64,000 nt of DNA from Parabacteroides sp. ZJ-118 (GTDB lineage Bacteria; Bacteroidota; Bacteroidia; Bacteroidales; Tannerellaceae), in NCBI RefSeq assembly GCF_011038785.1, contig NZ_JAAKDT010000007.1, forward strand, positions 1 through 64,000, written 5' to 3'. The position numbers were made by a program, and so were the translations under genes. The notes under the pieces are model-generated. The model worked only from the letters and a program-made list of their open reading frames with translations. It searched no databases and was not told where the DNA came from. Numbering within the stretch: position 1 is the first letter of the stretch; each line of letters starts with the position of its first letter. This document shows positions 34,753 through 44,590 of this stretch, one piece after another.

Positions 34753-35829
34753 CTAAACGTTTTTCCGGGTCTTTTGGATCAATAAATAATCCAATAGGGT
34801 CAGGGCGGTCATAGACTCGACAATAGGTACCGCACGAGGCAATACGCATGGATCATGACGTCCGCGTGCCTTTAGTATTGTATCCTCTCCCGCCCTATTA
34901 ACCGTTTCTTGTTCCATCAGGATCGTAGCGACCGATTTAAAGGCTACCCGGAAATAAATATCTTGCCCGTTGGAGATCCCTCCCTGGATACCGCCGGAAT
35001 AATTGGTGCGCGTATTGATATGCCCATTATCATTGAAGAAGCGATCGTTCCTTTCCGATCCGCGGAAGAGGGCGGCATTGAACCCGTCTCCATACTCGAA
35101 GCCCTTCACGGCGTTGATCGTAAGCATCGCATGTCCCAACGCGGCATGCAACTTGCCGAATACAGGTTCTCCCAATCCGACGGGAACCCCTTTCGCCACA
35201 CAGGTAATAACACCGCCGATCGTGTCTCCTTTTGATTTGACCTCGGCGATCAAGGTCTCCATTTCCGAGGCGGTCTTCGGATCCGGGCAACGTACGTCGC
35301 TCGCTTCTGTCAAGCTTAAATCGTAATCTTGGTAACCTCCCGCTAATCGGATCGGACCGACCTGCGAGGTATAAGCCTGGATCTGTATGCCGTATCGCTT
35401 AAGAGCGAGTTTCGCGATAGCCCCGGCCACGCAACGAGCGATCGTCTCCCGGGCGGACGAACGTCCGCCTCCGCGAGGATCGCGGATTCCATATTTTGTT
35501 TGATAAGTGTAATCGGCATGCGAGGGACGGTAAACCGCTTTCATATCATCATAGTCCGAGGAATGTTGGTTTTTATTCCAGATGATGAAACCTATTGGCG
35601 TACCGGTTGTCTTTCCCTCGTAGATACCGGAAAGAAACTGTACCTCATCATCCTCTTTACGGGGTGTCGTGATACGGGATTGTCCTGGTTTACGGCGATT
35701 CAGCTCTTGTTGGATGAATGCCGTATCCAATTCGATTCCGGCCGGGCATCCATCGATCACGCCGCCAATACCGGGGCCGTGCGATTCGCCGAACGATGTC
35801 AGTCTATAAATAGTACCAAAAGTATTCAT
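34753..35829 (-). CDS. aroC: Chorismate synthase
   Basis: 358 residues from ATG 35829. It makes chorismate, the branch point to aromatic amino acids, with reduced FMN. Signatures [19 protein letters not shown] near the start, [27 protein letters not shown], and a C-terminal [18 protein letters not shown]. It is a single-gene unit, convergent with rlmH and downstream of the slyD-like gene. Confidence 0.97.
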   Translation of the reverse strand: MNTFGTIYRLTSFGESHGPGIGGVIDGCPAGIELDTAFIQQELNRRKPGQSRITTPRKEDDEVQFLSGIYEGKTTGTPIGFIIWNKNQHSSDYDDMKAVYRPSHADYTYQTKYGIRDPRGGGRSSARETIARCVAGAIAKLALKRYGIQIQAYTSQVGPIRLAGGYQDYDLSLTEASDVRCPDPKTASEMETLIAEVKSKGDTIGGVITCVAKGVPVGLGEPVFGKLHAALGHAMLTINAVKGFEYGDGFNAALFRGSERNDRFFNDNGHINTRTNYSGGIQGGISNGQDIYFRVAFKSVATILMEQETVNRAGEDTILKARGRHDPCVLPRAVPIVESMTALTLLDYLLIQKTRKNV

Positions 35830-35840
35830 CACTTTGTCTG

Positions 35841-35922
35841 ATTGAGAATCGAAAATTGAATATTGAGAACCAAAAGCCGATGATTAGGCATTCCTCCTAA
35901 GTCTCAATTTTCAATTCTCAAT
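35841..35922. repeat. Imperfect inverted repeat of ATTGAGAAT type
   Basis: ATTGAGAATCGAAAATTGA (35841-35859) and TCAATTTTCAATTCTCAAT (35904-35922) are inverted with one extra or missing base, and share a 44-base spacer. A partial third copy (ATTGAGAACC) lies at 35862. Sequences of this type recur in Bacteroidales intergenic DNA and may be a REP-like element or a stem in the aroC leader. Confidence 0.7.
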
Positions 35923-35932
35923 ATCCCTTTAT

Positions 35933-36508
35933 TTAGTGACATCCACCACAACCGCAACCACCCTCGTGGTCATCGCCACAATCACCACCGCAATCGCCGC
36001 AACCGCAACCGCATCCACCGGCGGGAGCGGAGAAGGCAGCGATCTCTTCCGCTGTCGGTTCGTGTACGTCGATTACCTCGCCGCTGAAATGCAAAGTCTC
36101 GCCGGCCAACGGATGGTTGAAGTCCATTACCACGATATCATCCTTCACTTCCAATACGGAGCCGTTCATGCGGTTACCGTTAGAATCCATCATCGGGACG
36201 GTATTACCTTCCGTGATCATCTCGGCGTCGAATTTACCATCTACCTCGAAGATATTCTTCGGAAGATCCAATACGTGCTCCTCGTTATATTCGCCATAAG
36301 CCTCGGCCGGCTCGATGGAGAAGTTGAACGTGTCGCCTACTCCCAGCCCGTTCAAGGCTTTCTCGAATGCCGGAAGCATCATGCCTGTCCCGTAGATGAA
36401 TTTCAAAGGAGCCTCGACCGTCGCTTTTTCCATTAACTCACGTTCTTCACCTTCGCCAACGTTCAGGTCGTATGTAACCGCAACGTATTTGTTCGCTGTA
36501 ATTTTCAT
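35933..36508 (-). CDS. slyD: SlyD-like FKBP peptidyl-prolyl isomerase
   Basis: 191 residues. FKBP core (about 1-70 and 120-150) with an inserted IF chaperone domain between, as in SlyD (GTGMMLPAFEKALNGLGVGD; EAYGEYNEEHVLDLP; PLAGETLHFSGEVIDV). The last 30 residues are a Gly/Cys/His/Asp metal-binding tail (GGCGCGCGDCGGDCGDDHEGG-type), with about 10 Cys or His, suited to nickel or zinc. SlyD folds proteins and delivers nickel. A -7 box (TATCTTCG on the minus strand) lies near 36543-36550. Confidence 0.92.
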   Translation of the reverse strand: MKITANKYVAVTYDLNVGEGEERELMEKATVEAPLKFIYGTGMMLPAFEKALNGLGVGDTFNFSIEPAEAYGEYNEEHVLDLPKNIFEVDGKFDAEMITEGNTVPMMDSNGNRMNGSVLEVKDDIVVMDFNHPLAGETLHFSGEVIDVHEPTAEEIAAFSAPAGGCGCGCGDCGGDCGDDHEGGCGCGGCH

Positions 36509-36556
36509 GTGTCTTGTATTTTAAATATGTATAGAAATGCTCGCGAAGATACGATT

Positions 36557-37732
36557 TTATTTCTTATCCACCGCCTTTTTGAGTGCCTTCATCGCTTTGT
36601 CTAAAACAGAGCGGGGGCAACCGATGTTCAAACGCATGTGGCCCTCTCCTCCGGGGCCGAAGATACTTCCGTCGTTCAACGCCAGTCCGGCCTCGTCTTT
36701 GAACAGGTGTACGAGCTCCTCTTGACTGAATGCCAATTCTCTGCAATCCAACCAAACGAGGAAGGAGGCTTGGGGTTGGTAGACTTTTATCTTGGGGAGA
36801 TGCTGTTTCATGAATTCTTCCACAAAACGCACGTTTTCCATGATATACATTCGCATTTGTTGCAACCATTCGGCGCCATAGGTGTAAGCGGCGGTCGTCG
36901 CCGTATAAGCGAAGATCGTGCCCTCGCCAAACTCTCCGGCCTCAAGGAAAGCATAAAATTCTTCCCGGATGAGATCGTTGGGTACGATTGCGTAGGAAGT
37001 CACGATACCGGCGATATTGAACGTCTTGCTGGGGGCCATGAAGGTCACGCTGCAAGAAGCGGCGGTATCCGATACGGAGGCAAATGGATAATGCGTATAC
37101 TGAGGATAGGCCATTTCCGCATGAATCTCATCGGAGATAACCAATATATTGTGCTTGGCGCAAATCTCGGCCAATCGGACTAGGCTCTCCTTTTTCCAGA
37201 CGATCCCACCCGGATTGTGAGGGTTGCAGAGGATCAGCACCTTACATTGATCATCCAGAATAGACTCAAGATGGTCAAAATCCATCTCATAGATGCCGTC
37301 TACCATCTTTAGCGGATTATAAACGACTTCACGCTTCATTTTCTCCGGTACGATGCGGAACGGATGATAAACAGGGGGCTGGATGATGACCTTATCCCCT
37401 TTTTGCGTAAAGCATTGGATCGCGAACGCGATTCCCTTTACGATTCCCGGGATATAGCTGATCCATTCCCGTCGCAGTTTCCAGTTATGTTTGTAATGCA
37501 CCCAATTAATAATGCTTTCGTAGTAATCGTCGGAACCGAATGTATAACCGAAGACCTCATGCTCACAACGCTTTTTCAGGGCATCTACGATAAAGTCCGG
37601 TGTACGGAAGTCCATATCCGCCACCCAAAGTGGTACCAGATTCTCATCACCGAACATCTCTTTCAAGCGGTCGAATTTCACGCAACCCGTCCCATGCCGT
37701 TCGATGACCTCATCAAAGTTGTAGTGTTTCAT
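36557..37732 (-). CDS. patB: PatB/MalY-type cystathionine beta-lyase (PLP)
   Basis: 391 residues from ATG 37732; an upstream start at 37774 is possible. A fold-type I PLP enzyme of the MalY/PatB subgroup: VADMDFRTPDFIVDAL near the start, PPVYHPF, CNPHNPGGIVW, SDEIHAEM, and the PLP lysine in APSKTFNIAG. It ends LNIGCPRSVLDKAMKAL. It should cleave C-S bonds (cystathionine, cysteine conjugates). It is upstream of and divergent from the ilv leader. Confidence 0.9.
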   Translation of the reverse strand: MKHYNFDEVIERHGTGCVKFDRLKEMFGDENLVPLWVADMDFRTPDFIVDALKKRCEHEVFGYTFGSDDYYESIINWVHYKHNWKLRREWISYIPGIVKGIAFAIQCFTQKGDKVIIQPPVYHPFRIVPEKMKREVVYNPLKMVDGIYEMDFDHLESILDDQCKVLILCNPHNPGGIVWKKESLVRLAEICAKHNILVISDEIHAEMAYPQYTHYPFASVSDTAASCSVTFMAPSKTFNIAGIVTSYAIVPNDLIREEFYAFLEAGEFGEGTIFAYTATTAAYTYGAEWLQQMRMYIMENVRFVEEFMKQHLPKIKVYQPQASFLVWLDCRELAFSQEELVHLFKDEAGLALNDGSIFGPGGEGHMRLNIGCPRSVLDKAMKALKKAVDKK

Positions 37733-37930
37733 ATTTCTATTAACGATCAGTTTCTTCATTGTTTTGGGGGTCAAACTTAATAAAAAAACTGCGATTATAA
37801 AGCGAAACGGGAATAAAGATACCCTATTTCCCGATTCTTAAGCAATACACCCTTGCTTCTGTTAAAATACAATCCCAGGATGGCGTTTGCTTGAGAATTG
37901 AAAGAAAAAACGGAATTTTCTTTTAAATCC

Positions 37931-37961
37931 TTTGCGCATATCAATTATTGTTCTACATTTG
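37931..37961 (+). promoter_or_regulatory. Promoter of the ilv operon
   Basis: TTTG (37931-37934), 19 bases, TACATTTG (37954-37961): a full match to the Bacteroidetes housekeeping promoter. The start of transcription should be near 37967, 27 bases before the leader peptide. The 156 bases between patB and the promoter hold nothing else recognisable. Confidence 0.8.
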
Positions 37962-37993
37962 CGGCGTCGAATAAATAAAGACAACCGGAAAAG

Positions 37994-38053
37994 ATGATGA
38001 ACAACGTATTGCATATTATTCTCGTGGTGGTCCTTCTAGTCATTAGTAGGTGA
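37994..38053 (+). CDS. ilv operon leader peptide
   Basis: 19 codons: MMNNVLHIILVVVLLVISR and TGA. Residues 5-17 are 12 branched-chain residues out of 13 (5 Val, 4 Leu, 3 Ile), with several less common codons (CTA, CTC, GTC). Such a peptide senses charged Ile-, Leu- and Val-tRNA through ribosome stalling. It lies in the transcript of the ilv promoter, 140 bases before ilvD. Not too small for the role: enterobacterial leader peptides are similar in size. Confidence 0.85.
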   Translation: MMNNVLHIILVVVLLVISR

Positions 38054-38130
38054 GGAGAAAGGTGTGCAAGAAGTTGTGAAGTCATAGAGATATTTCTTAA
38101 GCCTTTCTCCATATAGGGAAAGGCTTTTTT
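38054..38130 (+). promoter_or_regulatory. ilv attenuator (antiterminator and terminator)
   Basis: Terminator: GCCTTTC (38101-38107) pairs with GAAAGGC (38118-38124), followed by TTTTTT. Antiterminator: GGAGAAAGG (38054-38062) pairs perfectly with CCTTTCTCC (38102-38110), which is the 5' arm of the terminator. The first arm begins right after the leader stop codon, so a ribosome resting at the stop masks it and the terminator forms; a ribosome stalled upstream leaves it free and the operon is read. Confidence 0.85.
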
Positions 38131-38193
38131 AGTATAAGTAAATCAAGGTAGAGGTGTGGATAAAGCGCCCTGCGAATAAAAAACAGGAAAGAG

Positions 38194-40029
38194 ATGAAGA
38201 ATCCGTTAAGAAGCTCATTTAGCACCGAAGGTCGTAGGATGGCCGGGGCTCGTGCGCTATGGCGTGCCAACGGGATGAAAGAGGAGCAGTTCGGTAAGCC
38301 TATTATCGCTATCGTAAATTCATTTACCCAGTTCGTGCCGGGTCATACGCATTTGCATGAGATCGGGCAATGGGTCAAGGCCGAGATCGAGAAACAGGGT
38401 TGTTTCGCCGCTGAATTCAATACGATCGCTATCGACGACGGTATCGCTATGGGGCACGATGGCATGCTTTACTCGCTTCCCTCGCGCGACATTATCGCGG
38501 ACAGCGTGGAATATATGGTAAATGCCCATAAGGCGGATGCGATGGTTTGCATCAGCAATTGCGACAAGATCACGCCGGGTATGCTTATGGCTTCCATGCG
38601 ATTGAATATCCCGACGGTGTTCGTGTCCGGAGGCCCGATGGAGGCCGGAGAGCTGGAGGGTCGCCAGCTGGATTTGATCGACGCGATGATTGAGTCCGCC
38701 GATACATCGGTAAGCGACGAGCGTATCGAGCAGGTAGAACACCATGCGTGTCCGGGTTGCGGTTGTTGCTCCGGGATGTTTACCGCCAACTCCATGAACT
38801 GCTTGAACGAGGCGATCGGTCTGGCGCTTCCGGGTAACGGGACGATCGTGGCCACCCATACGAACCGTATCCAACTTTTCCGCGACGCGGCTAAGCAAAT
38901 CGTTGAGAACGCTTACAAATACTATCGTGACGGTGACGATTCCGTGTTGCCTCGCAACATCGCTACCCGCCAGGCCTTCCTGAACGCCATGGCGTTGGAT
39001 ATCGCCATGGGAGGCTCTACCAATACGGTGCTTCACTTATTGGCCGTGGCACAAGAAGCCAGCGTCGATTTCCGTATGGAGGATATCGACAGGTTATCCC
39101 GCAAGACGCCCTGCCTGTGTAAGGTAGCCCCGAATACGCGCACGTATCATGTACAAGACGTAAACCGTGCCGGCGGAATCCTCGGTATCATGAACGAGTT
39201 GATGAAGACCGGGCTTGTGGATGGCCGCGCGAGACGTGTGGACGGGTTGACCTTGGCCGAGGCGGTTGATAAATACGCCGTTACCTCCCCGAACGTAACG
39301 GAGGAGGCGATCCGTAGATACAAGAGTGCTCCCGCTCATCGATTCAGTGTCCGGATGGGTTCCCAGGACTCCTATTATAAGGAATTGGATACGGATCGAG
39401 CCGGAGGCTGTATCCGTGACGTGGAGCACGCGTATTCCAAGGATGGCGGCTTGGCTGTCTTGAAAGGGAATATCGCCTTGGACGGATGCGTCGTAAAAAC
39501 CGCCGGTGTGGACGAGCGTATTTGGAAATTCGCCGGCCCGGCGAAAGTCTTCGATTCGCAGGATGCCGCTTGCGAGGGTATTTTGGGCGGCAAGGTCGTT
39601 CCCGGCGATGTGGTCGTCATCACGTATGAGGGTCCGAAGGGGGGGCCGGGCATGCAAGAGATGTTATATCCCACCTCCTATCTGAAGAGCCGTCACTTAG
39701 GCAAGGAATGCGCTTTGATCACGGATGGCCGTTTCAGTGGCGGCACGTCCGGCCTTTCTGTCGGGCATATCTCTCCCGAGGCCGCTTCCGGTGGCGCGAT
39801 CGGATTGGTGAGAGACGGGGATATCATCGAGATCAATATCCCGGAACGTTCCATCAACGTGCGGTTGAGCGACGCGGAGTTGGCCGAGCGGCGTAAGGCG
39901 GAGGAGGCATGCGGGAAGAAAGCCTTTACGCCGCCGACGCGTCAGCGTGAGGTATCGAAAGCGTTGCGGGCGTATGGGAAGATGGTTAGCTCCGCCGATA
40001 AGGGAGGGGTAAGGATTGTTGAAGATTAA
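38194..40029 (+). CDS. ilvD: Dihydroxy-acid dehydratase
   Basis: 611 residues, normal length. It dehydrates dihydroxyisovalerate and dihydroxymethylvalerate to the 2-keto acids of valine and isoleucine. Iron-sulfur cysteines lie in [12 protein letters not shown] (about 122) and [17 protein letters not shown] (about 189-205), with a Mg site at [12 protein letters not shown]. It is the first gene of the attenuated ilv operon and is separated from ilvB by 33 bases. Confidence 0.97.
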   Translation: MKNPLRSSFSTEGRRMAGARALWRANGMKEEQFGKPIIAIVNSFTQFVPGHTHLHEIGQWVKAEIEKQGCFAAEFNTIAIDDGIAMGHDGMLYSLPSRDIIADSVEYMVNAHKADAMVCISNCDKITPGMLMASMRLNIPTVFVSGGPMEAGELEGRQLDLIDAMIESADTSVSDERIEQVEHHACPGCGCCSGMFTANSMNCLNEAIGLALPGNGTIVATHTNRIQLFRDAAKQIVENAYKYYRDGDDSVLPRNIATRQAFLNAMALDIAMGGSTNTVLHLLAVAQEASVDFRMEDIDRLSRKTPCLCKVAPNTRTYHVQDVNRAGGILGIMNELMKTGLVDGRARRVDGLTLAEAVDKYAVTSPNVTEEAIRRYKSAPAHRFSVRMGSQDSYYKELDTDRAGGCIRDVEHAYSKDGGLAVLKGNIALDGCVVKTAGVDERIWKFAGPAKVFDSQDAACEGILGGKVVPGDVVVITYEGPKGGPGMQEMLYPTSYLKSRHLGKECALITDGRFSGGTSGLSVGHISPEAASGGAIGLVRDGDIIEINIPERSINVRLSDAELAERRKAEEACGKKAFTPPTRQREVSKALRAYGKMVSSADKGGVRIVED

Positions 40030-40062
40030 AGCCAATAATACACATTAAACACATTATTTCTT

Positions 40063-41766
40063 ATGGAGAAACAAAAGATCACCGGTTCGGAAGCTTTGCT
40101 GAAAGCGTTGATCGCTGAAGGAGTAGATACGATCTTCGGCTATCCCGGCGGACAGGCGATACCGATTTACGACAGTTTATACGATTATAGAGACCGGTTG
40201 AGGCATGTATTGGTGCGCCACGAGCAAGGCGCTACCCATGCGGCTCAAGGATATGCCCGTGTATCCGGCAAGGTGGGGGTGGCATTGGTTACTTCCGGCC
40301 CGGGCGCTACGAATACCATCACAGGTATCGCTGACGCGCTGATGGATAGTACGCCGATGGTCGTAATCGCCGGTCAAGTACCCTCGCCGTTGTTGGGAAC
40401 CGATGCCTTTCAGGAGGTCGACGTGATTGGCATCACGCAACCGATCACCAAATGGGCCTATCAAATCCGCAAGCCGGAGGAGATCGCGTGGGCTGTTTCT
40501 CGTGCTTTCTACATCGCTTCTACAGGCCGTCCGGGACCGGTGGTGCTAGATCTGGCGAAGGACGCGCAAGTCGGGTCGGTGGACTACGAATACAAGAAGG
40601 TAGACTACGTCCGTAGTTACCAACCGGAGCCGGATATCAATACGGATCGCGTCAAGGCCGCCGCCGATTTGATCAACGGGGCGAAGAAACCCTTCTGCCT
40701 GGTCGGGCAGGGCGTTTTGTTAGGCGGCGCGGAAGAGGAATTGAAAGCGTTTCTCCGGAAGAGTGACATACCCGCCGGATCCACGGTATTGGGCTTATCC
40801 GCGTTGCCAACCGATTTCCCGCTGAACAAGGGAATGCTCGGTATGCACGGCAACGTGGGGCCGAACCGGAAAACGAATGAGTGCGATGTGTTGATCGCGA
40901 TCGGTATGCGTTTCGACGACCGCGTGACCGGCGACTTAAAGACCTACGCGAAGCAAGCCAAGGTTATCCATCTGGATATCGACAACTCGGAAATCGGCAA
41001 GAACGTCCCCGTAGACGTAAAGGTGCTGGGCAATGCCAAGCACACGATTCCGATGATCGCGGCGTTGCTGGAAGAACGTAAACGCCCGGAATGGAACGCC
41101 GAGTTCGACCGGGACGAGCAAGAGGAATACGATAAGGTAATCAAGAAGGAATTGTATCCGGCCGGAGGCCGGCTGAAAATGGGCGAGGTCGTCCGTAAGG
41201 TTTCCGAGGCGGCCGGTAACGACGCCGTATTGGTAACCGATGTCGGGCAGAACCAGATGATGAGCGTCCGCTATTTCAAATACAAACGAACCCGCAGCGT
41301 GGTGACTTCCGGAGGGTTAGGCACGATGGGATTTGGCCTGCCCGCCGCCATAGGCGCTAAGTTCGGAGCCCCGGACCGTACGGTTTGCTTCTTTACCGGC
41401 GATGGGGGTATGCAGATGACGATTCAGGAATTGGGTACCATCATGCAGGAGAAACTGAACGTGAAGATCATCATCCTTAACAACAACTTCCTGGGGATGG
41501 TACGTCAGTGGCAAGAATTGTTCTTCCGCGAGCGTTATTCGAACACCGTCATGGCGAATCCGGATTTCGTGGCGATCGCCAAGGCCTACGGCATCGCCGG
41601 CCGTGCCGTTGAGAAGCGGGAGGAATTGGACGACGCGATCACCGAGATGCTAGACTGCGACGGCGCCTACCTGCTGGTCGCCAACGTGGAGGCTTGCGGG
41701 ATGGTATATCCGATGGTCCCGGCCGGAGGAAGCGTGACGAACATGATCATGGGAGACGAGCGATAA
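40063..41766 (+). CDS. ilvB: Acetolactate synthase large subunit
   Basis: 567 residues. ThDP- and FAD-dependent; condenses pyruvate with pyruvate or 2-ketobutyrate, first common step of Val/Leu/Ile synthesis. FGYPGGQAIPIYDSL and RHEQGATHAAQGYAR (catalytic Glu) are N-terminal; the ThDP motif GDGGMQMTIQELGTI through NNNFLGMVRQWQE is at about 445-485. It ends 17 bases before the regulatory subunit gene. Confidence 0.97.
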   Translation: MEKQKITGSEALLKALIAEGVDTIFGYPGGQAIPIYDSLYDYRDRLRHVLVRHEQGATHAAQGYARVSGKVGVALVTSGPGATNTITGIADALMDSTPMVVIAGQVPSPLLGTDAFQEVDVIGITQPITKWAYQIRKPEEIAWAVSRAFYIASTGRPGPVVLDLAKDAQVGSVDYEYKKVDYVRSYQPEPDINTDRVKAAADLINGAKKPFCLVGQGVLLGGAEEELKAFLRKSDIPAGSTVLGLSALPTDFPLNKGMLGMHGNVGPNRKTNECDVLIAIGMRFDDRVTGDLKTYAKQAKVIHLDIDNSEIGKNVPVDVKVLGNAKHTIPMIAALLEERKRPEWNAEFDRDEQEEYDKVIKKELYPAGGRLKMGEVVRKVSEAAGNDAVLVTDVGQNQMMSVRYFKYKRTRSVVTSGGLGTMGFGLPAAIGAKFGAPDRTVCFFTGDGGMQMTIQELGTIMQEKLNVKIIILNNNFLGMVRQWQELFFRERYSNTVMANPDFVAIAKAYGIAGRAVEKREELDDAITEMLDCDGAYLLVANVEACGMVYPMVPAGGSVTNMIMGDER

Positions 41767-41783
41767 GGAGAGGAGGAGCAGCT

Positions 41784-42341
41784 ATGACAACAAAGAAACT
41801 ATATACCGTTATTATCTTTTCAGAGAATATCGTCGGCCTTTTGAACCAGATAACGATTATCTTCACGCGCCGACAGCTGAACATCGAGACCCTCTCGGTC
41901 TCTCCGTCCGCCATCAAGGGCATCCATAAGTTTACGATCACGACCTTCGCCGATGAGGATATGATCGATAAGGTAGTGAAACAGATCGATAAACGGGTGG
42001 ATATCTTGAAGGCCTATTACAATACGGATGAGGATCTGGTGTATCAAGAGATCGCCCTTTATAAGCTAAGTACCGAGCTTTTCATCAAGATGGGAACCGT
42101 GGAGGGCTTGATCCGTAAATACAACGCCCGGATCTTGGAGATGAACGATACCTGCGTGGTATTGGAGAAGAGTGGCCACTACGACGAGACACAAGCCTTG
42201 TTCGATGAGTTGAGCGAGACGATCGGTGTCCTGCAATTCATCCGTTCCGGGCGCGTGGCTATCACGAAGAGCAAGGTGGAGCGCTTGAGCGATATGCTGG
42301 CCGATATGGAGCGGAAGTTACAGGAAAAGCAACAAGCATAA
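41784..42341 (+). CDS. ilvN: Acetolactate synthase small subunit
   Basis: 185 residues from ATG 41784. A purine-rich stretch AAGGAGAGGAGGAG (41765-41778) just upstream looks like a strong ribosome binding site, unusual in this window, and supports this start over an upstream in-frame ATG. An ACT domain (5-80, YTVIIFSENIVGLLNQITIIFTRR-type) binds valine for feedback inhibition. The C-terminal half (about 95-160) is the ALS_ss_C type. Followed 3 bases later by the thioesterase gene. Confidence 0.95.
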   Translation: MTTKKLYTVIIFSENIVGLLNQITIIFTRRQLNIETLSVSPSAIKGIHKFTITTFADEDMIDKVVKQIDKRVDILKAYYNTDEDLVYQEIALYKLSTELFIKMGTVEGLIRKYNARILEMNDTCVVLEKSGHYDETQALFDELSETIGVLQFIRSGRVAITKSKVERLSDMLADMERKLQEKQQA

Positions 42342-42344
42342 GAT

Positions 42345-43088
42345 ATGGAGAAAGTAGGATTATTTCAGTTCGCGGCGGAGCCTTATTTAATGGATTTCCG
42401 GGGGCGCGTAACGCTCCCCATGATCGGAAACTACCTGATTCACGCCGCTTCCGGCCATGCCGCGGCGCGCGGGTTCGGTTTCAACGACATGTCGGAGCGC
42501 CATACGGCTTGGGTGTTGTCCCGTCTGGCTATCGAGATGGAGGAATACCCTACAGCCTACGATAAGATTCAGGTATACACTTGGATCGACGAGGTCGGAC
42601 GCCTCTTCACCAGCCGTTGTTTTGAGCTGGCGGGCGCGGAGGGGAAAACTTTTGGATTCGCCCGTTCCATCTGGGCGGCCATCGATGTGGCGACCCGCCG
42701 GCCTACCCGGTTGGATATAGAGGCACTGAGCCAATACATCGACGGGCGTCCGTGTCCGATCGAGAAGCCGGGCAAGATCATGCCGGCGGAGAATAGGGCG
42801 GAGGGAATCCCGTACGCGATCAAATACAGCGACTTGGATATCAACGGTCACCTCAATAGCGTGAAGTATATCGAGCATCTGCTGGATTTGTTCGATATCG
42901 ACCGGTTCAAGACCCGCGAGATCGCCCGTCTGGAGATCGCCTACCAATCCGAGGGCAAACAAGGCATGCCGCTTACGCTCCATAAGGCGGAGTCCGGTCC
43001 CGATAAGCAAGACCTGGCCATCTGCCACGCGGGAAAGGCGATCTGTCGTGCGGCGGTGACTTGGAGATACGAAAAGAGAGACACATAA
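42345..43088 (+). CDS. Acyl-ACP thioesterase inside the ilv operon
   Basis: 247 residues of the FatA/FatB-like acyl-ACP thioesterase family, a double hotdog fold. First hotdog about 1-130 (YLMDFRGRVTLPMIGNYLIHAASGHA, TWIDEVGRLFTSRCFEL), second about 150-247 (IKYSDLDINGHLNSVKYIEHLLD, with the Asp-x-Asn-x-His catalytic motif DINGHLN). It releases free fatty acids from acyl-ACP. It sits 3 bases after ilvN and 33 before ilvC, so it is co-transcribed and attenuated with them. Its link to branched-chain synthesis may be control of branched fatty acids (iso/anteiso primers derive from these pathways); that is inference. Confidence 0.88.
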   Translation: MEKVGLFQFAAEPYLMDFRGRVTLPMIGNYLIHAASGHAAARGFGFNDMSERHTAWVLSRLAIEMEEYPTAYDKIQVYTWIDEVGRLFTSRCFELAGAEGKTFGFARSIWAAIDVATRRPTRLDIEALSQYIDGRPCPIEKPGKIMPAENRAEGIPYAIKYSDLDINGHLNSVKYIEHLLDLFDIDRFKTREIARLEIAYQSEGKQGMPLTLHKAESGPDKQDLAICHAGKAICRAAVTWRYEKRDT

Positions 43089-43121
43089 ATAGGATTTTAA
43101 ACATTAACAGTTAAAAAGAAA

Positions 43122-44165
43122 ATGGCACAAATGAATTTTGGCGGTGTCGTAGAGCATGTAATGACCCGCGAGGAATTTCCGTTGGAAAAGGCAAGAGAGA
43201 TACTGAAAGATGAGACAATCGCCGTGATCGGCTATGGCGTACAAGGACCGGGACAATCGTTGAACCTTCGCGACAATGGTTTCAACGTAATCGTAGGCCA
43301 GCGCCCGGGCAAGACCTACGAGAAAGCGGTCGACGACGGATGGGTTCCGGGCGAGACGCTGTTCGGTATCGAGGAGGCTTGCGACAAGGCCGCGATCATC
43401 ATGTGCTTGTTGTCGGACGCGGCCGTAATGTCCGTATGGCCTACGATGAAGCCCTATCTGACAGCCGGCAAGGCCCTGTATTTCTCTCACGGTTTCGCGA
43501 TCACTTGGAACGATCGTACAGGTGTTGTCCCTCCCGCGGACATTGACGTGATCATGGTCGCTCCGAAAGGCTCCGGTACCTCTTTGCGCTCCATGTTCCT
43601 GGAAGGCCGCGGCTTGAACTCCTCTTACGCGATCTATCAAGACGCTACCGGCAGGGCGATGGACCGTACGCTGGCGCTGGGTATCGGTATCGGTTCCGGC
43701 TATTTGTTCGAGACCACCTTCAGCCGCGAGGCCACTTCCGACCTGACCGGTGAGCGCGGTTCCCTGATGGGCGCCATCCAAGGTCTGCTGTTGGCGCAGT
43801 ATGAGGTATTGCGCGAGAACGGACACACCCCTTCCGAGGCCTTCAACGAGACGGTCGAGGAGTTGACCCAATCCTTGATGCCTTTATTTGCCAAGAACGG
43901 CATGGACTGGATGTACGCGAACTGCTCTACGACGGCCCAGCGCGGCGCTTTGGACTGGATGGGGCCGTTTCACGACGCCATCAAGCCGGTGGTCGAGAAA
44001 TTGTACGCGAACGTGAAATGCGGCAACGAGGCTCAGATCGCGATCGACTCGAACTCGAGGCCGGACTATCGCGAGAAATTGGAGGCCGAATTGAAGGCAT
44101 TGCGCGAGAGCGAGATGTGGCAGACCGCTGTTACCGTGCGCAAGCTTCGTCCGGAGAACAACTGA
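43122..44165 (+). CDS. ilvC: Ketol-acid reductoisomerase (class I)
   Basis: 347 residues, the short form. It isomerises and reduces acetolactate and acetohydroxybutyrate with Mg2+ and NAD(P)H. The Rossmann GYGVQGPGQSLNLRDNG near residue 38 carries GxGxxGxG with Val/Pro where many have Ser/Gly. The catalytic region has TTFSREATSDLTGERGSL, with Mg ligands Asp and Glu in DLTGE. The coenzyme loop (VGQRPGK) does not settle NADH or NADPH. It is the last gene of the ilv operon; only a weak GC-rich hairpin follows (44190-44230). Confidence 0.96.
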   Translation: MAQMNFGGVVEHVMTREEFPLEKAREILKDETIAVIGYGVQGPGQSLNLRDNGFNVIVGQRPGKTYEKAVDDGWVPGETLFGIEEACDKAAIIMCLLSDAAVMSVWPTMKPYLTAGKALYFSHGFAITWNDRTGVVPPADIDVIMVAPKGSGTSLRSMFLEGRGLNSSYAIYQDATGRAMDRTLALGIGIGSGYLFETTFSREATSDLTGERGSLMGAIQGLLLAQYEVLRENGHTPSEAFNETVEELTQSLMPLFAKNGMDWMYANCSTTAQRGALDWMGPFHDAIKPVVEKLYANVKCGNEAQIAIDSNSRPDYREKLEAELKALRESEMWQTAVTVRKLRPENN

Positions 44166-44246
44166 TCCGATCCGGATCCGGATGGATCCGCGAAGGAGGG
44201 CGGGCCGCTTGGAGGGCTCGCCTTCCTGAAAAATAATCATTTATAT

Positions 44247-44277
44247 TTTGTTGTATTGGATTTAATACGTACTTTTG
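44247..44277 (+). promoter_or_regulatory. Promoter of the surface-protein locus
   Basis: TTTG (44247-44250), 19 bases, TACTTTTG (44270-44277): exact consensus and spacing. Transcription would start near 44283 and include the leader ORF and the (GCAA)15 tract. Confidence 0.75.
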
Positions 44278-44299
44278 GCCCTTGTATTATGAAAACCAG

Positions 44300-44586
<287 letters not shown>

Positions 44587-44590
<4 letters not shown>

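Noticed and set aside
38320-39036. Minus-strand frame inside ilvD
   Set aside because: Antisense shadow of a well-identified gene.
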